From the NCBI RefSeq assembly GCF_014905415.1, contig NZ_BNEO01000004.1, positions 186,001 to 250,000 of the forward strand: 64,000 nucleotides of DNA, read 5' to 3'. Below the pieces are notes generated by a model that saw only the letters and a list, made by a program, of their open reading frames with translations, was not told where the DNA came from and ran no database searches. This document shows, piece by piece, positions 9,058 through 19,815 of this stretch. Position 1 is the stretch's first letter; every line of letters starts with the position of its first letter. A program made the translations under genes and the position numbers. The DNA is from Virgibacillus salexigens. Lineage in GTDB: Bacteria > Bacillota > Bacilli > Bacillales > Amphibacillaceae.

Positions 9058-9194
9058 TGTTTTCCCCTTTCATATGACTTCCTATTTTCATCATAACCGA
9101 TGTGTAGATAGGGTAGTCAACTATTATTTAGAAAAACTTATCATTTCATAGTTACAAAGATACTTAAATAGATTGGGGAGTTAGTTATCAATAG

Positions 9195-9485
9195 GACTTT
9201 AAGCTTGACCGACTATCATTTGATGTGATGTATGGAACTTATCCTGCGTTTGCTTATGAAGTAAGTAATCCGAATGTAATGTTTTATATTGGAGATAATA
9301 TGGAAAATAAAGCCATTCATACCATGGATGAATAGGGGAGGGTATCTTATAAAACAAGCGCTATCATCAAGCAATACGTATCAACGAACGCCCAAGCGAA
9401 TGTTGAATTTACTATTTGGACGGAAACCCGTATAAAAACAGAAGTGGATGACAGTGGACATACAAATCAAATTTTCTCCAATTAA
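9195..9485 (+). pseudogene. Decayed ORF with one in-frame stop
   Basis: One reading frame from 9195 to 9485 encodes a protein-like sequence (RLSFDVMYGTYPAFAYE and later NVEFTIWTETRIKTEVDDSG) broken by a single TAG at 9333-9335; it has no start codon with an SD and follows another stop at 9192. Composition looks like real coding sequence, resembling the extracytoplasmic part of a small lipoprotein, but I cannot name the family. It lies in the 700-base gap between hmoB and the PBP gene. The rest of the gap (9058-9194, 9486-9740) is AT-rich and shows nothing I can identify. Confidence 0.45.
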
Positions 9486-9775
9486 AAGTGAACAAAAAAA
9501 CGTTATGTGAATATTGGTAAGATCAAGTATATGTCTAATGGTTTCCTAAACAGACAAAATCGGATTCGACTTTTGGAATACATATGAAATTATTCTAAAC
9601 CTTAACTCCTGAACTTAAATTGTATCTTTCTAGATAACCTGAAACGTTTATTTAACAAGTTGGATTTTCGGTTGTTCAATAATTTGTAATAATTATTAAT
9701 TAATATGAAGTATAAAGCTTTAAGATTGTAAATATATGTCGTATAATGTAGGGGTGAATGTGTAGAGGTGAACAA

Positions 9776-11944
9776 ATGAGCAGAATAGAAAGAAGGAATC
9801 AGAAGCGTTCTCACTTGATCGGCAGATTGAAAATAATTGCATTCAGTTGTTTACTTATTATATTTCTTGGGTTCATTGGATATGCTGCTATTGTTTTTGG
9901 AGGACGATTCGTTGTTGATGACGATAAATTTCTTTTAGATGCAACTACGACCATTGAAACAGAAGAAGGGCAGATAATTGGCCGATTATATAATGAGAAT
10001 CGCAAACTGACAACACTTGGTGATATTCCAGAACATGTAAGACAAGCGTTTATTGCCATTGAAGATAGACGCTTTTATGGACATGCAGGTGTTGATTTTC
10101 GTTCTGTGTTTCGTGCTGTTTATAAAGATATTCTAGCTATGGCCAAAGTTGAAGGGGCGAGTACAATAACCCAGCAGCTTGCTAAGAACTTATTTCTAAC
10201 AAATGATAAAACGTGGTTGCGAAAGACAAAGGAAGTAATGGCAGCTGTTTATCTAGAACAAACATTATCTAAAGATAAGATTCTAGAATTATATTTAAAT
10301 GAAATTTATTTTGGACATGGGGTATATGGGATAGCTACAGCCGCAGAGTATTATTTTTCAAAAAATATTAAAGATCTGACTGTAGATGAAGGAGCGATGT
10401 TGGCTGGAATGGCAAAAGCGCCTAATGGATATTCGCCAATTAATCATCCTGAAAAAGCAAAAAGTCGTAGAAACACAGTGCTTCATGCTATGGAAGCAAC
10501 CGGGGTATTAACGTCAAAACAACTGGCTACAGAGGAAGAGAAGCCGCTTGGATTAGAAGTGAATAAGTGGAATCCGTCCCCATGGACAGCTAGTTATGTC
10601 GATTATGTAATGAAAGAGGCAGCTAGTAAGCACGATATGTCCTTAGAAGAGTTAAAGCGAGGTGGTTATCGTATCATTGTAAATATGGATAATCACGTGC
10701 AAGAGAAAGCCTATGAACAGTTTAAAAATGCTGATTATTTCCCAGGGAATACAGAAGGGGTCGAAGGGGCTTTTATGATGATGGATCATGGAACGGGCAA
10801 AGTTGTTTCGGTGATCGGTGGTAGGGATTTCCAATTAGGTGATTTAAACCGGGCTACCGTTGCAAGACAACCAGGTTCAACCATGAAACCATTAGCGGTT
10901 TATGGGCCCGCAATGATGGAAAATGAAAAATATCAGCCTTACACACTTATACCAGATCAGAAAATTGATTATGATGGTTATACAGCCGAAAATTATGATA
11001 ACGAATATACAGGAGCGGTTTCAATTTATGAAGCGATTGTTCATTCGAAAAACGCTCCAGCTGTATGGTTATTAAATGAGATTGGAATCTCAACTGGAAA
11101 GGCATACTTAGATAATATGAATTTATCAGTAGAAGATGATGGATTAGCAATTGCTTTAGGTGGATTATCAAAAGGTGTTACCCCTGCTAAATTAATGGAA
11201 AGTTATAGTTCTTTTGCTACAAATGGTAATATGGTTGAATCGCATTCAATTGAACGAATCGTACAAAATGGACAAACCCTTTTCAAAGCTAATCCAGAGA
11301 TGAAAGAAGTGTTCACCCCCCAGGTGGCTTGGAATATGACAGAAATGCTTGAGGAAACCGTTGCAAGTGGGACTGCAAGTTCAGGAAACTATTCAAAAGC
11401 ATTAGCAGGAAAAACAGGTTCAACACAACACCCGCAAGTAGAAGGGCAAACCAAGGATGCTTGGTTCGCTGGATACACACCACAATATGTAATGACATTG
11501 TGGATGGGATACGATACATCGGATAAAGCGCATTTTCTAACAGGAGGAAGTGAATATCCAACTAGGTTAGTAAAATCGATTTTAACAGAGGTAGATAAAG
11601 AACAAGCCCTAACAGAGACATTTGCTAAACCTGAAGCGGTATCGGCCTTACCAAAACCAATTCAACTTCCAGAAATAAAAAACGTACAAGTAAGTTATCA
11701 GTTTGGAAGCCTACCTTTTGGAAAAGGAAAATTAACCTGGCAGGGATCCAATGACGAGCGTGTCATCTATCGTATTTACCGAGAGAAAGAGGGGATTGAT
11801 GAACGCATTGGAGAGGTCGAAGGAAAGAGAGAGTTTGTAATCGATAATGCTCTATTTCATTCAAAGAGCTATTATATCGTTCCTTACAATCCATTAACCA
11901 AAACAGAAGGAAAGCGCTCAGAATCTGTCAAGCTTTCTTGGTAA
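9776..11944 (+). CDS. pbpF: Class A penicillin-binding protein (PBP1A/PbpF-like)
   Basis: 722-residue bifunctional peptidoglycan synthase. Cytoplasmic basic N-terminus, one membrane anchor (about 24-44), a GT51 glycosyltransferase with catalytic E96 in EDRRFYGH and GASTITQQLAKN, then a transpeptidase with active-site S368 (GSTMK, Lys 371), SKN at 424-426 and KTGST from K546, ending in a small beta-rich tail. Acts on the outer membrane face. The start at 9776 follows GAGGTG. A TATAAT lies at 9742-9747. Position between yhgC and hemE matches B. subtilis pbpF; other class A PBPs cannot be excluded. Confidence 0.88.
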   Translation: MSRIERRNQKRSHLIGRLKIIAFSCLLIIFLGFIGYAAIVFGGRFVVDDDKFLLDATTTIETEEGQIIGRLYNENRKLTTLGDIPEHVRQAFIAIEDRRFYGHAGVDFRSVFRAVYKDILAMAKVEGASTITQQLAKNLFLTNDKTWLRKTKEVMAAVYLEQTLSKDKILELYLNEIYFGHGVYGIATAAEYYFSKNIKDLTVDEGAMLAGMAKAPNGYSPINHPEKAKSRRNTVLHAMEATGVLTSKQLATEEEKPLGLEVNKWNPSPWTASYVDYVMKEAASKHDMSLEELKRGGYRIIVNMDNHVQEKAYEQFKNADYFPGNTEGVEGAFMMMDHGTGKVVSVIGGRDFQLGDLNRATVARQPGSTMKPLAVYGPAMMENEKYQPYTLIPDQKIDYDGYTAENYDNEYTGAVSIYEAIVHSKNAPAVWLLNEIGISTGKAYLDNMNLSVEDDGLAIALGGLSKGVTPAKLMESYSSFATNGNMVESHSIERIVQNGQTLFKANPEMKEVFTPQVAWNMTEMLEETVASGTASSGNYSKALAGKTGSTQHPQVEGQTKDAWFAGYTPQYVMTLWMGYDTSDKAHFLTGGSEYPTRLVKSILTEVDKEQALTETFAKPEAVSALPKPIQLPEIKNVQVSYQFGSLPFGKGKLTWQGSNDERVIYRIYREKEGIDERIGEVEGKREFVIDNALFHSKSYYIVPYNPLTKTEGKRSESVKLSW

Positions 11945-12046
11945 TTTAGACAAATTCATGACAATCAATAACCATTACTATACAGTTTCTATTGAAATCG
12001 ATATAGTTATTAGTGGCAAAAGTAGTACGTGAAAAGGATGGATGGT

Positions 12047-13084
12047 ATGTCAAAGCAACTAAATGATACGATAATTCGAGCATATAAAGGAGGAACTACT
12101 AATTATACACCCACTTGGTTTATGAGGCAGGCAGGTAGATCGCAGCCAGAATATCGTGAGCTAAAAGAAAAGTATTCGTTATTTGAAATTACGCATGAAC
12201 CGGAATTATGTGCTTATGTAACAAGGCTTCCTGTTGAAAATTATGATGTTGATGCCGCGATTTTGTACAAGGACATAATGTCGCCATTACCTTCCATCGG
12301 AGTTGATGTGGAGATTAAATCTGGTATCGGTCCAGTAATTCATAATCCAATTACTTCCCTACAGGATGTTGAGAAATTGGGAACCATTCATCCACAATCG
12401 GATGTTCCTTATGTTCTCGATACCATTCGCTTGCTGACAGAAGAACAATTGAAAGTACCGTTAATTGGCTTTAGTGGTGCACCATTTACATTAGCAAGTT
12501 ATATGATTGAAGGTGGTCCTTCTAAGAATTACAACAAAACAAAAGCATTTATGTATCGACAGTCTGAAGCTTGGTTTGCGTTAATGGATAAGCTAGCTGA
12601 TATGATCATTTCGTATGTGGATGCACAAGTCGAAGCTGGTGCGAAAGCTATTCAAATCTTCGATTCGTGGGTAGGAAATTTAAATGTTATGGACTATCGT
12701 ATCTTTATTAAGCCTGTCATGACCCGCATTTTTTCTGAATTAAGACGACATGATGTTCCGTTAATCATCTTTGGTGTAGGAGCAAGACATCTTCTTCTGG
12801 AATGGAATGACCTGCCAGTAGATGTGATCGGCCTGGATTGGCGTACATCTATTATGGAAGCAAGACAAATGGGTGTAACTAAAGTAATTCAAGGAAACTT
12901 AGACCCAACGATATTACTTACAAATTGGGAGACAATTGAGAAACGCACAACGTCCATTCTGGATGAAGGTCGTGCAGATGGAAATCATGTATTTAATTTG
13001 GGGCATGGTGTTACACCAGATATTACACCAGCTACACTTAAAAGATTAACAGCCTTTATTCATGAATACACAGGGAAAGATTAA
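12047..13084 (+). CDS. hemE: Uroporphyrinogen decarboxylase
   Basis: 345 residues. Converts uroporphyrinogen III to coproporphyrinogen III in the cytoplasm. Diagnostic sequence: [12 protein letters not shown] near residue 26-37 (Arg residues binding substrate), AAILYKDIM with the catalytic Asp, [17 protein letters not shown], and the C-terminal [11 protein letters not shown] chose ATG 12047 because AAAGGATGGATGG lies before it and the protein then begins MSKQ as in Bacillus; the GTG at 12029 is upstream of the SD. First gene of hemE-hemH-hemY. Confidence 0.97.
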   Translation: MSKQLNDTIIRAYKGGTTNYTPTWFMRQAGRSQPEYRELKEKYSLFEITHEPELCAYVTRLPVENYDVDAAILYKDIMSPLPSIGVDVEIKSGIGPVIHNPITSLQDVEKLGTIHPQSDVPYVLDTIRLLTEEQLKVPLIGFSGAPFTLASYMIEGGPSKNYNKTKAFMYRQSEAWFALMDKLADMIISYVDAQVEAGAKAIQIFDSWVGNLNVMDYRIFIKPVMTRIFSELRRHDVPLIIFGVGARHLLLEWNDLPVDVIGLDWRTSIMEARQMGVTKVIQGNLDPTILLTNWETIEKRTTSILDEGRADGNHVFNLGHGVTPDITPATLKRLTAFIHEYTGKD

Positions 13085-13114
13085 TAAATTATTAAGTGAA
13101 GAGGTGCTTTGAAA

Positions 13115-14056
13115 ATGGCAAAACAAAAAATGGGATTATTAGTAATGGCATATGGAACACCATATAAGGAAGAAGATATTGAGCGTTATTATACACATAT
13201 TCGCCATGGAAGGAAACCAGATGAAGAAGCATTGCAAGATTTAAAAGATCGTTATAAAGCAATCGGTGGAATTTCTCCATTAGCCCAAATCACAGAACAG
13301 CAAGCTGAAACCTTAGAAGCAACATTAAATGAAGTACAGAATGAAATCGAATTTAAAGCATATATCGGACTGAAACATATTGAGCCGTTTATTGAAGATG
13401 CAGTTGCACAAATGGCTGAGGACGGAATCGAGGAAGCTGTGTCTATTGTGTTAGCTCCACATTATTCTACGTTTAGTGTAAAATCTTATAACCAACGAGC
13501 GAATGATGAGGCGGCGAAGTATGGTGTAACTTCTATCACATCCGTAGAAAGCTGGTATAATGAGCCTAGATTTATTCAATACTGGGCTGATCAGATTAAT
13601 GCTGTTTATAATGGAATGCCCAATGAAGATAGAGAAAAAGCAGTATTAATAGTATCTGCTCACAGTCTTCCGGAGAAAATATTGCAAAATGGCGACCCTT
13701 ATCCACAACAATTGGCAGAAACGGCACAGCTAATCTCTGAGGCAACGGGTATTACGCATTATGAAATTGGTTGGCAAAGTGAAGGCAATACGCCAGATCC
13801 ATGGTTAGGACCTGATGTTCAGGATCTAACAAGAGAACTGTTTGAGCAAAAAGGATATCGTGCATTTGTCTATGCCCCAGTTGGTTTTATTGCAGATCAT
13901 TTGGAAGTATTATATGACAATGATTATGAATGCAAAGTGGTATGTGATGAATTAGGTGCGTCGTATTATCGTCCGGAAATGCCAAATGTTCATCCACAAT
14001 TTATTAAAACATTAGCTGAAGTGGTTATGAAAAAGGTAAAGCGTGAGGTTAGATGA
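13115..14056 (+). CDS. hemH: Coproporphyrin III ferrochelatase (HemH/CpfC)
   Basis: 313 residues. Inserts ferrous iron into coproporphyrin III in the Gram-positive haem pathway. H183 in SAHSLPEK and E264 in HLEVLYDND match the known iron-site pair of the B. subtilis enzyme. ATG at 13115 follows GAAGAGGTGC; the in-frame TTG at 13109 is less likely. The stop overlaps the start of hemY (ATGA), so the two are translationally coupled. It lies 30 bases after hemE. Confidence 0.97.
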   Translation: MAKQKMGLLVMAYGTPYKEEDIERYYTHIRHGRKPDEEALQDLKDRYKAIGGISPLAQITEQQAETLEATLNEVQNEIEFKAYIGLKHIEPFIEDAVAQMAEDGIEEAVSIVLAPHYSTFSVKSYNQRANDEAAKYGVTSITSVESWYNEPRFIQYWADQINAVYNGMPNEDREKAVLIVSAHSLPEKILQNGDPYPQQLAETAQLISEATGITHYEIGWQSEGNTPDPWLGPDVQDLTRELFEQKGYRAFVYAPVGFIADHLEVLYDNDYECKVVCDELGASYYRPEMPNVHPQFIKTLAEVVMKKVKREVR

Positions 14057-15462
14057 AACCGAGCAAACAAATAGTGATTATAGGTGGCGGAATAACTGGG
14101 TTATCCGCAGCCTATTACATACAAAGAGAAATAAAAGCAAAAAAGCTTCCTTATACAGTAAAGCTGGTAGAAGCAAGTGAACGCTTAGGCGGAAAAATAA
14201 AAACCTTAAAGCGTGATGGGTTTACGATTGAACAAGGTCCTGATTCGTTATTATCCCGCAAACCTACAGCTATGAAATTGGTGAAAGAATTAGGTCTAGA
14301 AGATCAAGTTATTCGTAATGCAACTGGCCAATCTTATCTTTTAGTTGATAATAAATTACATAAGATGCCAAAAGGAACGTATATGGGAGTCCCGAAAAAT
14401 GTTCGTTCCCTTTTATCATCAACAGTTTTATCTTCTAAAGGTAAAATACGTGCTTTAGCTGATATCATGGTGTCAAAAGGAAAAGCAGATACGGATCAAT
14501 CATTAGGCGCTTTCTTTCGACGTCGTTTTGGTAATGAATTGTTAGTGAACCAAGTGGAAGCACTGTTATCTGGGATTCATTCTGGAAATATTGATCAGAT
14601 GAGCTTGAAAGCAACATATCCAACCTTTTTAGAACTAGAACAAACCTATGGCAGTGTAATGAAAGGGTTATCCAAGACAATGCCGAAGCCGACGAAAACG
14701 AAGCGTAACCAACCATCTTCTGGAGCCTTCTTCTCATTTAAAAATGGATTGGAGACATTAATACACCGGCTTGAGGATAAATTAGATCTAGGAATGCTTC
14801 ATAAGGGAACGGCAGTTGATCATATTGAGAAAAAGAATCATGGTTATCATCTTCTATTAAGTGATGGAAATGTTTTGCAGGCAGATGCCGTTATTGTGTC
14901 GACTCCTCACCTTACTGTTCCAAAAATTTTTAGTCAATATGATTTCTTCCATGTGTTTAAAGGTGTCCCAGCAACATCAACCGCAAATGTGGTCTTAGCA
15001 TTTGACCAATCGGCGATAAAAAATGATATAGATGGTACTGGTTTCCTTGTTTCCAGAAATAGTAATTATCAAATTACTGCATGTACGTGGACCCATAAAA
15101 AGTGGCCAACGACTTCTCCTGAAGGAAAAATTTTATTGCGTTGTTATGTTGGCAGACCTGGAAACGAAGATATAGTAGACTTATCAGACGATGAGCTGAC
15201 AGATATTGTACTTAATGACTTGAATAAAATAATGAAAATCAAGGATGATCCTGAGTTTTGTGTCATAACGCGTTGGAAAAATGCAAGACCACAGTACACT
15301 GTCGGTCATGTCGAACGGCTAGCTGAAGTAAGAAGAAAGACCGAAAGATATCTTCCAGGTGTCTTCTTAACAGGTTGCTCTTATGATGGTGCAGGCATCC
15401 CTGATTGTATTGAACAAGGGGAGAATACGGTAAGCGAAGTATTGCGTTTTTTACAAGATTAA
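14053..15462 (+). CDS. hemY: Coproporphyrinogen III oxidase, FAD-dependent (HemY/CgoX)
   Basis: 469 residues. Oxidises coproporphyrinogen III to coproporphyrin III, the substrate of the ferrochelatase beside it. The N-terminal dinucleotide-binding motif [12 protein letters not shown] (residues 10-21) and the [10 protein letters not shown] segment mark the FAD fold; the C-terminal [11 protein letters not shown] segment is the second FAD contact. The ATG overlaps the hemH stop by four bases. Followed by a bidirectional terminator shared with pepF. Confidence 0.96.
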   Translation: MKPSKQIVIIGGGITGLSAAYYIQREIKAKKLPYTVKLVEASERLGGKIKTLKRDGFTIEQGPDSLLSRKPTAMKLVKELGLEDQVIRNATGQSYLLVDNKLHKMPKGTYMGVPKNVRSLLSSTVLSSKGKIRALADIMVSKGKADTDQSLGAFFRRRFGNELLVNQVEALLSGIHSGNIDQMSLKATYPTFLELEQTYGSVMKGLSKTMPKPTKTKRNQPSSGAFFSFKNGLETLIHRLEDKLDLGMLHKGTAVDHIEKKNHGYHLLLSDGNVLQADAVIVSTPHLTVPKIFSQYDFFHVFKGVPATSTANVVLAFDQSAIKNDIDGTGFLVSRNSNYQITACTWTHKKWPTTSPEGKILLRCYVGRPGNEDIVDLSDDELTDIVLNDLNKIMKIKDDPEFCVITRWKNARPQYTVGHVERLAEVRRKTERYLPGVFLTGCSYDGAGIPDCIEQGENTVSEVLRFLQD

Positions 15463-15504
15463 TTTATGAAACCTAACGCTAAAGCTTAACTAAAAAGACC
15501 CTTA

Positions 15505-15537
15505 AAAAAGCTTGAGAAAATGATTCTCAAGCTTTTT
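15505..15537. terminator. Bidirectional terminator between hemY and pepF
   Basis: Perfect repeat AAAAAGCTTGAGAA / TTCTCAAGCTTTTT with a 5-base loop; T runs on both strands between two convergent genes. Confidence 0.9.
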
Positions 15538-15585
15538 AAAACTTTATAACTTCAAACATGGATGAAATAACAGGTGCTTAATAAT

Positions 15586-17388
15586 TTAGTTGTAGCTTTC
15601 TTCGAGCTGATCAATCAGTGAACCGACGAAAGCAACAGCATCTTTAATTGCATCTGGTTTTGACATATCAACACCTGCCTTTTGAATCAGATCCAATGGT
15701 TTCATCGTTCCACCTGATTTTAGCACGTCAAGCCAGCGATTGACTGCAGGCTGCCCTTCTTCTTGAATTTGTTTTGCAACAGCCGTAGATACTGTTAACC
15801 CTGCAGAATAGGTGTATGGATATAATCCCATATAATAATGAGGTTGTCGCATCCAAGTTAGTCCTGCACCATCGTCGAAAGTGACAGTGTCTTGCCAAAA
15901 ATTTTTAAGCGCTCCTCTTTTTAATTCAGATAATACATCAGCAGTTAGTGGAGTACCTGTTTCTGCTGATTGATATACATTTTTTTGAAATTCTGCTTCT
16001 AAAAGATGCGTAACAAAATTATGATAATATGTTCCAAGTAGTTGGGTAATAATCCAACGTTTCATTCGTTTATCGTTTGTGTTACCTAATAAATGGTTGG
16101 CTAGGAGTAATTCATTCAAGGTGGATGGAGCTTCCACAAAGTAAGTAGATGGACGTGTATTCAAAAGGGATTGATTCTTTCCCGCCAAATAAAAATGTCC
16201 TGCATGGCCTAATTCATGGGCTAAGACGAAGGCTCCTCTCATCGTATCTGTCCATGTAATGAGAATATAGGGATGTACCCCATATGGACTAGAGCAAAAA
16301 GCGCCTGTTGCTTTCCCAACATTATCAGCTAAATCTACCCAGCGATTATCAATAGCTTGTTTGGTAATGCCACGATATTCTTCTCCCATAATCGTTAGAG
16401 CATCTAAAATAGTAGAAGTGGCTTCTGCGTATGTTGTTACTGGATTAAAGTCAGGATCCAAAGGTGCTTTGAGATCATAGTAATGTAATTCAGGTAAACC
16501 TAACTTCTCTTGTTTTAGCCTAGCAAACCGGCGCATGTGAGGAGCTAACTCTTGTTGTAATAGTTGGAGCTGGTTTTCATACATTTCAAATGTTACTTGT
16601 TGTGGATGAAGCAGCATTTCAGTAACAGATGAGTAGTTTCTTAGTTTGGCCATGGTTACCTGCTTCGTAACCTCTGTTGCATATACAGCTGCGTAAGTAT
16701 GTTTATACTGATCTAATGTCCTGACAAAGGATTTATATGCTTTCCTTCGTGTATTTTCTTCTGCGGCAAGCTCATATCGGTCTTCATATAAAGCAGCTGA
16801 CATGGGAAGTTCATTTCCTGCATCATCCGTTATCGAATCAAATGTCAGATCAGAGGATTTGCTTCGTTGGTAAATCATATAAGGAGCATCATGAATTTCT
16901 GATAAAGCAGCAATGGTTTTCTCTACGATCGGTGCAAGTGCATATGGTTTCTTTTCCATCACATCTTTGAGCATCTTTAGATAGGGTTGCAGGGAACGCT
17001 GCTCTTGTAAAAATAAATCAATGGTGTGTGCAGGAAGATCTAATAATTCAGATTCTATAAATGCAAGTTCTGTATTAATCAAGGCTATCGCCTTCGCAAC
17101 GCGTGAAGAATCACGTTGATTGATTGGGTTTGTTCCATCTGCATTTGAGCGTAAATTAGCATATACTGCTACTCGAATAACACGCTTTTGAAAATCCTCA
17201 AACGTAGTTAAACAGTGATCTAATGTCTCAGCATTCTCTCCTAAATTACCTTTAAAACGGGTGACTTTATGTACATCTTGCTGAATAGCTTCTAATTCTG
17301 TTTCCCATGCTTGATAAGTTGGAAATAAGTCATGTAGATCCCAGGTAAGTTCCATTGGCACTTCCGAACGTTTAGGTCTTGTTACCAC
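15586..17388 (-). CDS. pepF: Oligoendopeptidase F (M3B metallopeptidase)
   Basis: 600-residue cytoplasmic zinc oligopeptidase. Catalytic HELGHAGH has H391, E392 and H395; a third ligand Glu lies in EAPSTLNELLL near 418-428. Length is standard for PepF/PepB. It trims peptides of about 7-17 residues. The start is GTG 17388 with AAAGGGG at a good distance. Convergent with hemY. In B. subtilis overproduction of PepF affects sporulation and peptide signalling, so placement near comK/mecA may be of interest but proves nothing. Confidence 0.95.
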   Translation of the reverse strand: MVTRPKRSEVPMELTWDLHDLFPTYQAWETELEAIQQDVHKVTRFKGNLGENAETLDHCLTTFEDFQKRVIRVAVYANLRSNADGTNPINQRDSSRVAKAIALINTELAFIESELLDLPAHTIDLFLQEQRSLQPYLKMLKDVMEKKPYALAPIVEKTIAALSEIHDAPYMIYQRSKSSDLTFDSITDDAGNELPMSAALYEDRYELAAEENTRRKAYKSFVRTLDQYKHTYAAVYATEVTKQVTMAKLRNYSSVTEMLLHPQQVTFEMYENQLQLLQQELAPHMRRFARLKQEKLGLPELHYYDLKAPLDPDFNPVTTYAEATSTILDALTIMGEEYRGITKQAIDNRWVDLADNVGKATGAFCSSPYGVHPYILITWTDTMRGAFVLAHELGHAGHFYLAGKNQSLLNTRPSTYFVEAPSTLNELLLANHLLGNTNDKRMKRWIITQLLGTYYHNFVTHLLEAEFQKNVYQSAETGTPLTADVLSELKRGALKNFWQDTVTFDDGAGLTWMRQPHYYMGLYPYTYSAGLTVSTAVAKQIQEEGQPAVNRWLDVLKSGGTMKPLDLIQKAGVDMSKPDAIKDAVAFVGSLIDQLEESYN

Positions 17389-17471
17389 GTATGTATACCC
17401 CTTTCTCTTAACTATTTCGTAACTCTAAGTAATTATAATATAAAAATAGTAATAATGGTATGTTTTTTCAG

Positions 17472-17500
17472 AAAAAAACAGCTATCAATGGATAGCTGTT
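17472..17500 (-). terminator. Terminator of yhfH
   Basis: Stem AACAGCTATC / GATAGCTGTT, followed on the minus strand by a run of seven or more T. Confidence 0.85.
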
Positions 17501-17553
17501 GGTAGAACATTGGATATGCGTATAGTACAGTAGAAAGAAGAATAAAGAAGGTG

Positions 17554-17682
17554 TTACCTAGCTGGATGATCACAATCGTCACATAAATTACCATAGCAAT
17601 CGGCTTTCTCTATCATTTCATTTCCGCATTTACTACACTTTTTCTTAGGTAAATTACGAAAAAATTCGATGACGTTCATCAT
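17554..17682 (-). CDS. yhfH: Small zinc-ribbon-like protein YhfH
   Basis: 42-residue ORF starting MMNVIEFFRNLP and containing two CxxC-type pairs (CSKC, then CYGNLCDDC). This is the pattern of the B. subtilis YhfH family as I remember it, which also lies just upstream of yhfI. Strong SD (GAGGAGGAGAAAT) before an ATG-ATG pair (17682 or 17679). Function unknown; the cysteine spacing suggests a metal-binding knuckle. It has its own terminator downstream. Confidence 0.82.
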   Translation of the reverse strand: MMNVIEFFRNLPKKKCSKCGNEMIEKADCYGNLCDDCDHPAR

Positions 17683-17786
17683 GTGATTTCTCCTCCTCTA
17701 GTTTGAATTATTTTTATTGTAATATAACAGTATTCAATCAGTCAATACTGTGTTACAACAAAAACTAAAATTAGGAGTGTGTACCT

Positions 17787-18518
17787 ATGAAGTTTACGGT
17801 TATTGGTTATTGGGGAGGTTATCCTGCTCCAAATGAAGCGACTTCCTGTTATTTACTTGAATCAGGTGGCTTTTCCCTTGTCATTGATATGGGGAGTGGT
17901 GCCTTGGCAAAATTACAGCAATATAAGACAGTTACCGAGATTGATGCAGTCATTCTTTCTCATTATCATTTTGATCATGTTGCTGATATTGGTGTTTTGC
18001 AATATGCCCGATTAGTTACCTATTATATAACAGGAAAGGATAAAGTATTACCAATTTATGGACATGAGGAAGATGAAGCTGGATTTCAATCTTTGACGCA
18101 TACATATACAAAGGGAGTGGCATATGATCCAAAAGAATCTTTGGAAGTGGGAGCCTTTACCATTTCTTTTTTAAAGACAAAACATCCCGTACCTTGTTAT
18201 GGAATGCGTATTACTGATGGAACAAATTGTATTGTCTATACGGCTGATACAAGTTACCGAAAGGAGTGGATACCATTTGCAAAAAATGCAGATTTATTAA
18301 TCACGGATTGTAATTTTTATGCCGATCAAGATGGAGAAAATGCTGGACATATGACAAGTAAACAAGGTGGTAAGATTGCAGAGGAAGCAAATGTAAAGCA
18401 ATTACTGCTTAGCCACTTACCACAATATGGAGATCGTAACCAATTAATTGAAGAGACGAAGGAAGTCTTTTCTAGAACGGTTCAATTAGCTCATGCCGGT
18501 TTTATTTGGGAAAGCTAG
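17787..18518 (+). CDS. yhfI: Metallo-beta-lactamase fold hydrolase YhfI
   Basis: 243 residues with the zinc motif SHYHFDHVAD (HxHxDH, residues 58-63), a later Asp in YTADTSY and a final His in LLSHLP, i.e. a complete di-metal site. Related to RNase Z-like and cyclic-phosphodiesterase-like members; substrate unknown. SD AGGAGTGTG precedes the ATG. Divergent from yhfH, and followed by lplJ as in B. subtilis (yhfI-yhfJ). Confidence 0.88.
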   Translation: MKFTVIGYWGGYPAPNEATSCYLLESGGFSLVIDMGSGALAKLQQYKTVTEIDAVILSHYHFDHVADIGVLQYARLVTYYITGKDKVLPIYGHEEDEAGFQSLTHTYTKGVAYDPKESLEVGAFTISFLKTKHPVPCYGMRITDGTNCIVYTADTSYRKEWIPFAKNADLLITDCNFYADQDGENAGHMTSKQGGKIAEEANVKQLLLSHLPQYGDRNQLIEETKEVFSRTVQLAHAGFIWES

Positions 18519-18527
18519 GTTTATCTT

Positions 18528-18556
18528 TTGATTACTCCTTTAATTTACATTAAACT
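18528..18556 (+). promoter_or_regulatory. Candidate sigma-A promoter for lplJ
   Basis: TTGATT at 18528-18533 and TAAACT at 18551-18556, spacer 17 bases, 45 bases before the ATG. Confidence 0.4.
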
Positions 18557-18601
18557 TAAACTATACAAAAGACCTATTTATATTGAAGGGAGTAAAAACG
18601 T

Positions 18602-19597
18602 ATGAAGTTTATTGATAATAAAGGTATTACTGATCCAGCAATTAATCTTGCTTTAGAAGAATATGTGTTGAAAAATTTTGGCGAACAGGATACATATTTA
18701 CTATTCTACGTGAATGAACCATCTATTATTATTGGGCGTAACCAAAATACTGTAGAAGAAATCAATACGCAATATGTGGATGAGAATGGAATAAAGGTAG
18801 TGCGTCGTCTTTCCGGTGGAGGCGCTGTTTACCATGATGAAGGAAACTTGAATTTTAGCTTTATAACGAAGGATGACGGGAATAGCTTTCAAAATTTTGC
18901 TAAGTTTACACAACCAATGGTAGATGCATTAAATAAACTTGGGGTACCTGCCGAATTAAAAGGGAGGAATGATCTTACTGTGGAAGGCAGGAAAATTTCT
19001 GGAAATGCCATGTATTCTACAAAAGGTAAAATGTTTAGTCATGGCACACTCATGCTTGATTCTGAAATTGAGAACGTTGTTTCTGCATTGAATGTAAGAA
19101 AAGAAAAAATAGAATCTAAAGGAATCAAATCCATTCGTAGCCGTGTCGCAAACATTTCGGAGTTTCTAGAAAATAAAATTACAGTAGAGCAGTTTAAAGA
19201 AATTATATTGCAATATGTCTTCCATGTAGACGATATAATAGACGTACCTCGTTATGAACTATCCGAAGAAGATTGGGAAAATGTCCATCAAATTTCCAGA
19301 GAGCGCTATCAAAATTGGGAATGGAACTATGGGAAGTCTCCATCCTTTAATATTCAAGAATCTTATAAGTTTGATGCTGGCTTTGTAGATGTTCGCCTTG
19401 ATGTCAAAAAAGGAATTATTGAGAATTGCAAAATTTACGGGGATTTCTTTGGAGTTGGAGAAATTAGTGTTATTGAGGACAAGCTAACTGGAGTCCGCCA
19501 TAATCGACAAGCAATAGAAGAAGCACTTGCTGGTGTGGATGTTCCACACTATCTAGGAAGGATTTCAAAAGAGGATTTTGTCAACTTGATATATTAA
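18602..19597 (+). CDS. lplJ: Lipoate-protein ligase LplJ
   Basis: 331 residues. Activates lipoate with ATP and attaches it to E2/GcvH lysines. Conserved RRLSGGGAVYHDEGN (about 70-84), a KISGNAM segment carrying the catalytic Lys, and a C-terminal accessory domain, as in LplA/LplJ. SD GAAGGGAG lies before the ATG at 18602. Single-gene unit with its own terminator; equals yhfJ in the same order in B. subtilis. Confidence 0.93.
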   Translation: MKFIDNKGITDPAINLALEEYVLKNFGEQDTYLLFYVNEPSIIIGRNQNTVEEINTQYVDENGIKVVRRLSGGGAVYHDEGNLNFSFITKDDGNSFQNFAKFTQPMVDALNKLGVPAELKGRNDLTVEGRKISGNAMYSTKGKMFSHGTLMLDSEIENVVSALNVRKEKIESKGIKSIRSRVANISEFLENKITVEQFKEIILQYVFHVDDIIDVPRYELSEEDWENVHQISRERYQNWEWNYGKSPSFNIQESYKFDAGFVDVRLDVKKGIIENCKIYGDFFGVGEISVIEDKLTGVRHNRQAIEEALAGVDVPHYLGRISKEDFVNLIY

Positions 19598-19600
19598 GTA

Positions 19601-19631
19601 AAAGCAGCCTTTTATTTGGGGCTGCTTTTTG
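19601..19631 (+). terminator. Terminator after lplJ
   Basis: AAAAGCAGCC / GGCTGCTTTT stem with T run. Confidence 0.88.
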
Positions 19632-19774
19632 ATTAGGTTTATATAATTATTTTGGCAGCGCTTCCACTTGAAAAGAAGATACCAGTACTTTATACTTGGA
19701 ATAGTAAAATAATTCATATGGTTTTGACGGATAGAAGATTGTTTCGTGTACATCTTCTTTTAAATCTTAAAATA

Positions 19775-19792
19775 TGAATGATCATTCATTCA
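19775..19792 (+). promoter_or_regulatory. FadR-type operator upstream of the acyl-CoA ligase
   Basis: An 18-base site with arms TGAATGA and TCATTCA separated by 4 bases, the form recognised by the Bacillus TetR-family repressor FadR (consensus TGAATGAMTANTCATTCA from memory). It lies 24 bases before the start codon of the gene whose B. subtilis counterpart (yhfL/lcfB) belongs to the FadR regulon. Confidence 0.8.
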
Positions 19793-19815
19793 TATTTTTT
19801 CAGGGAGGAATAATA

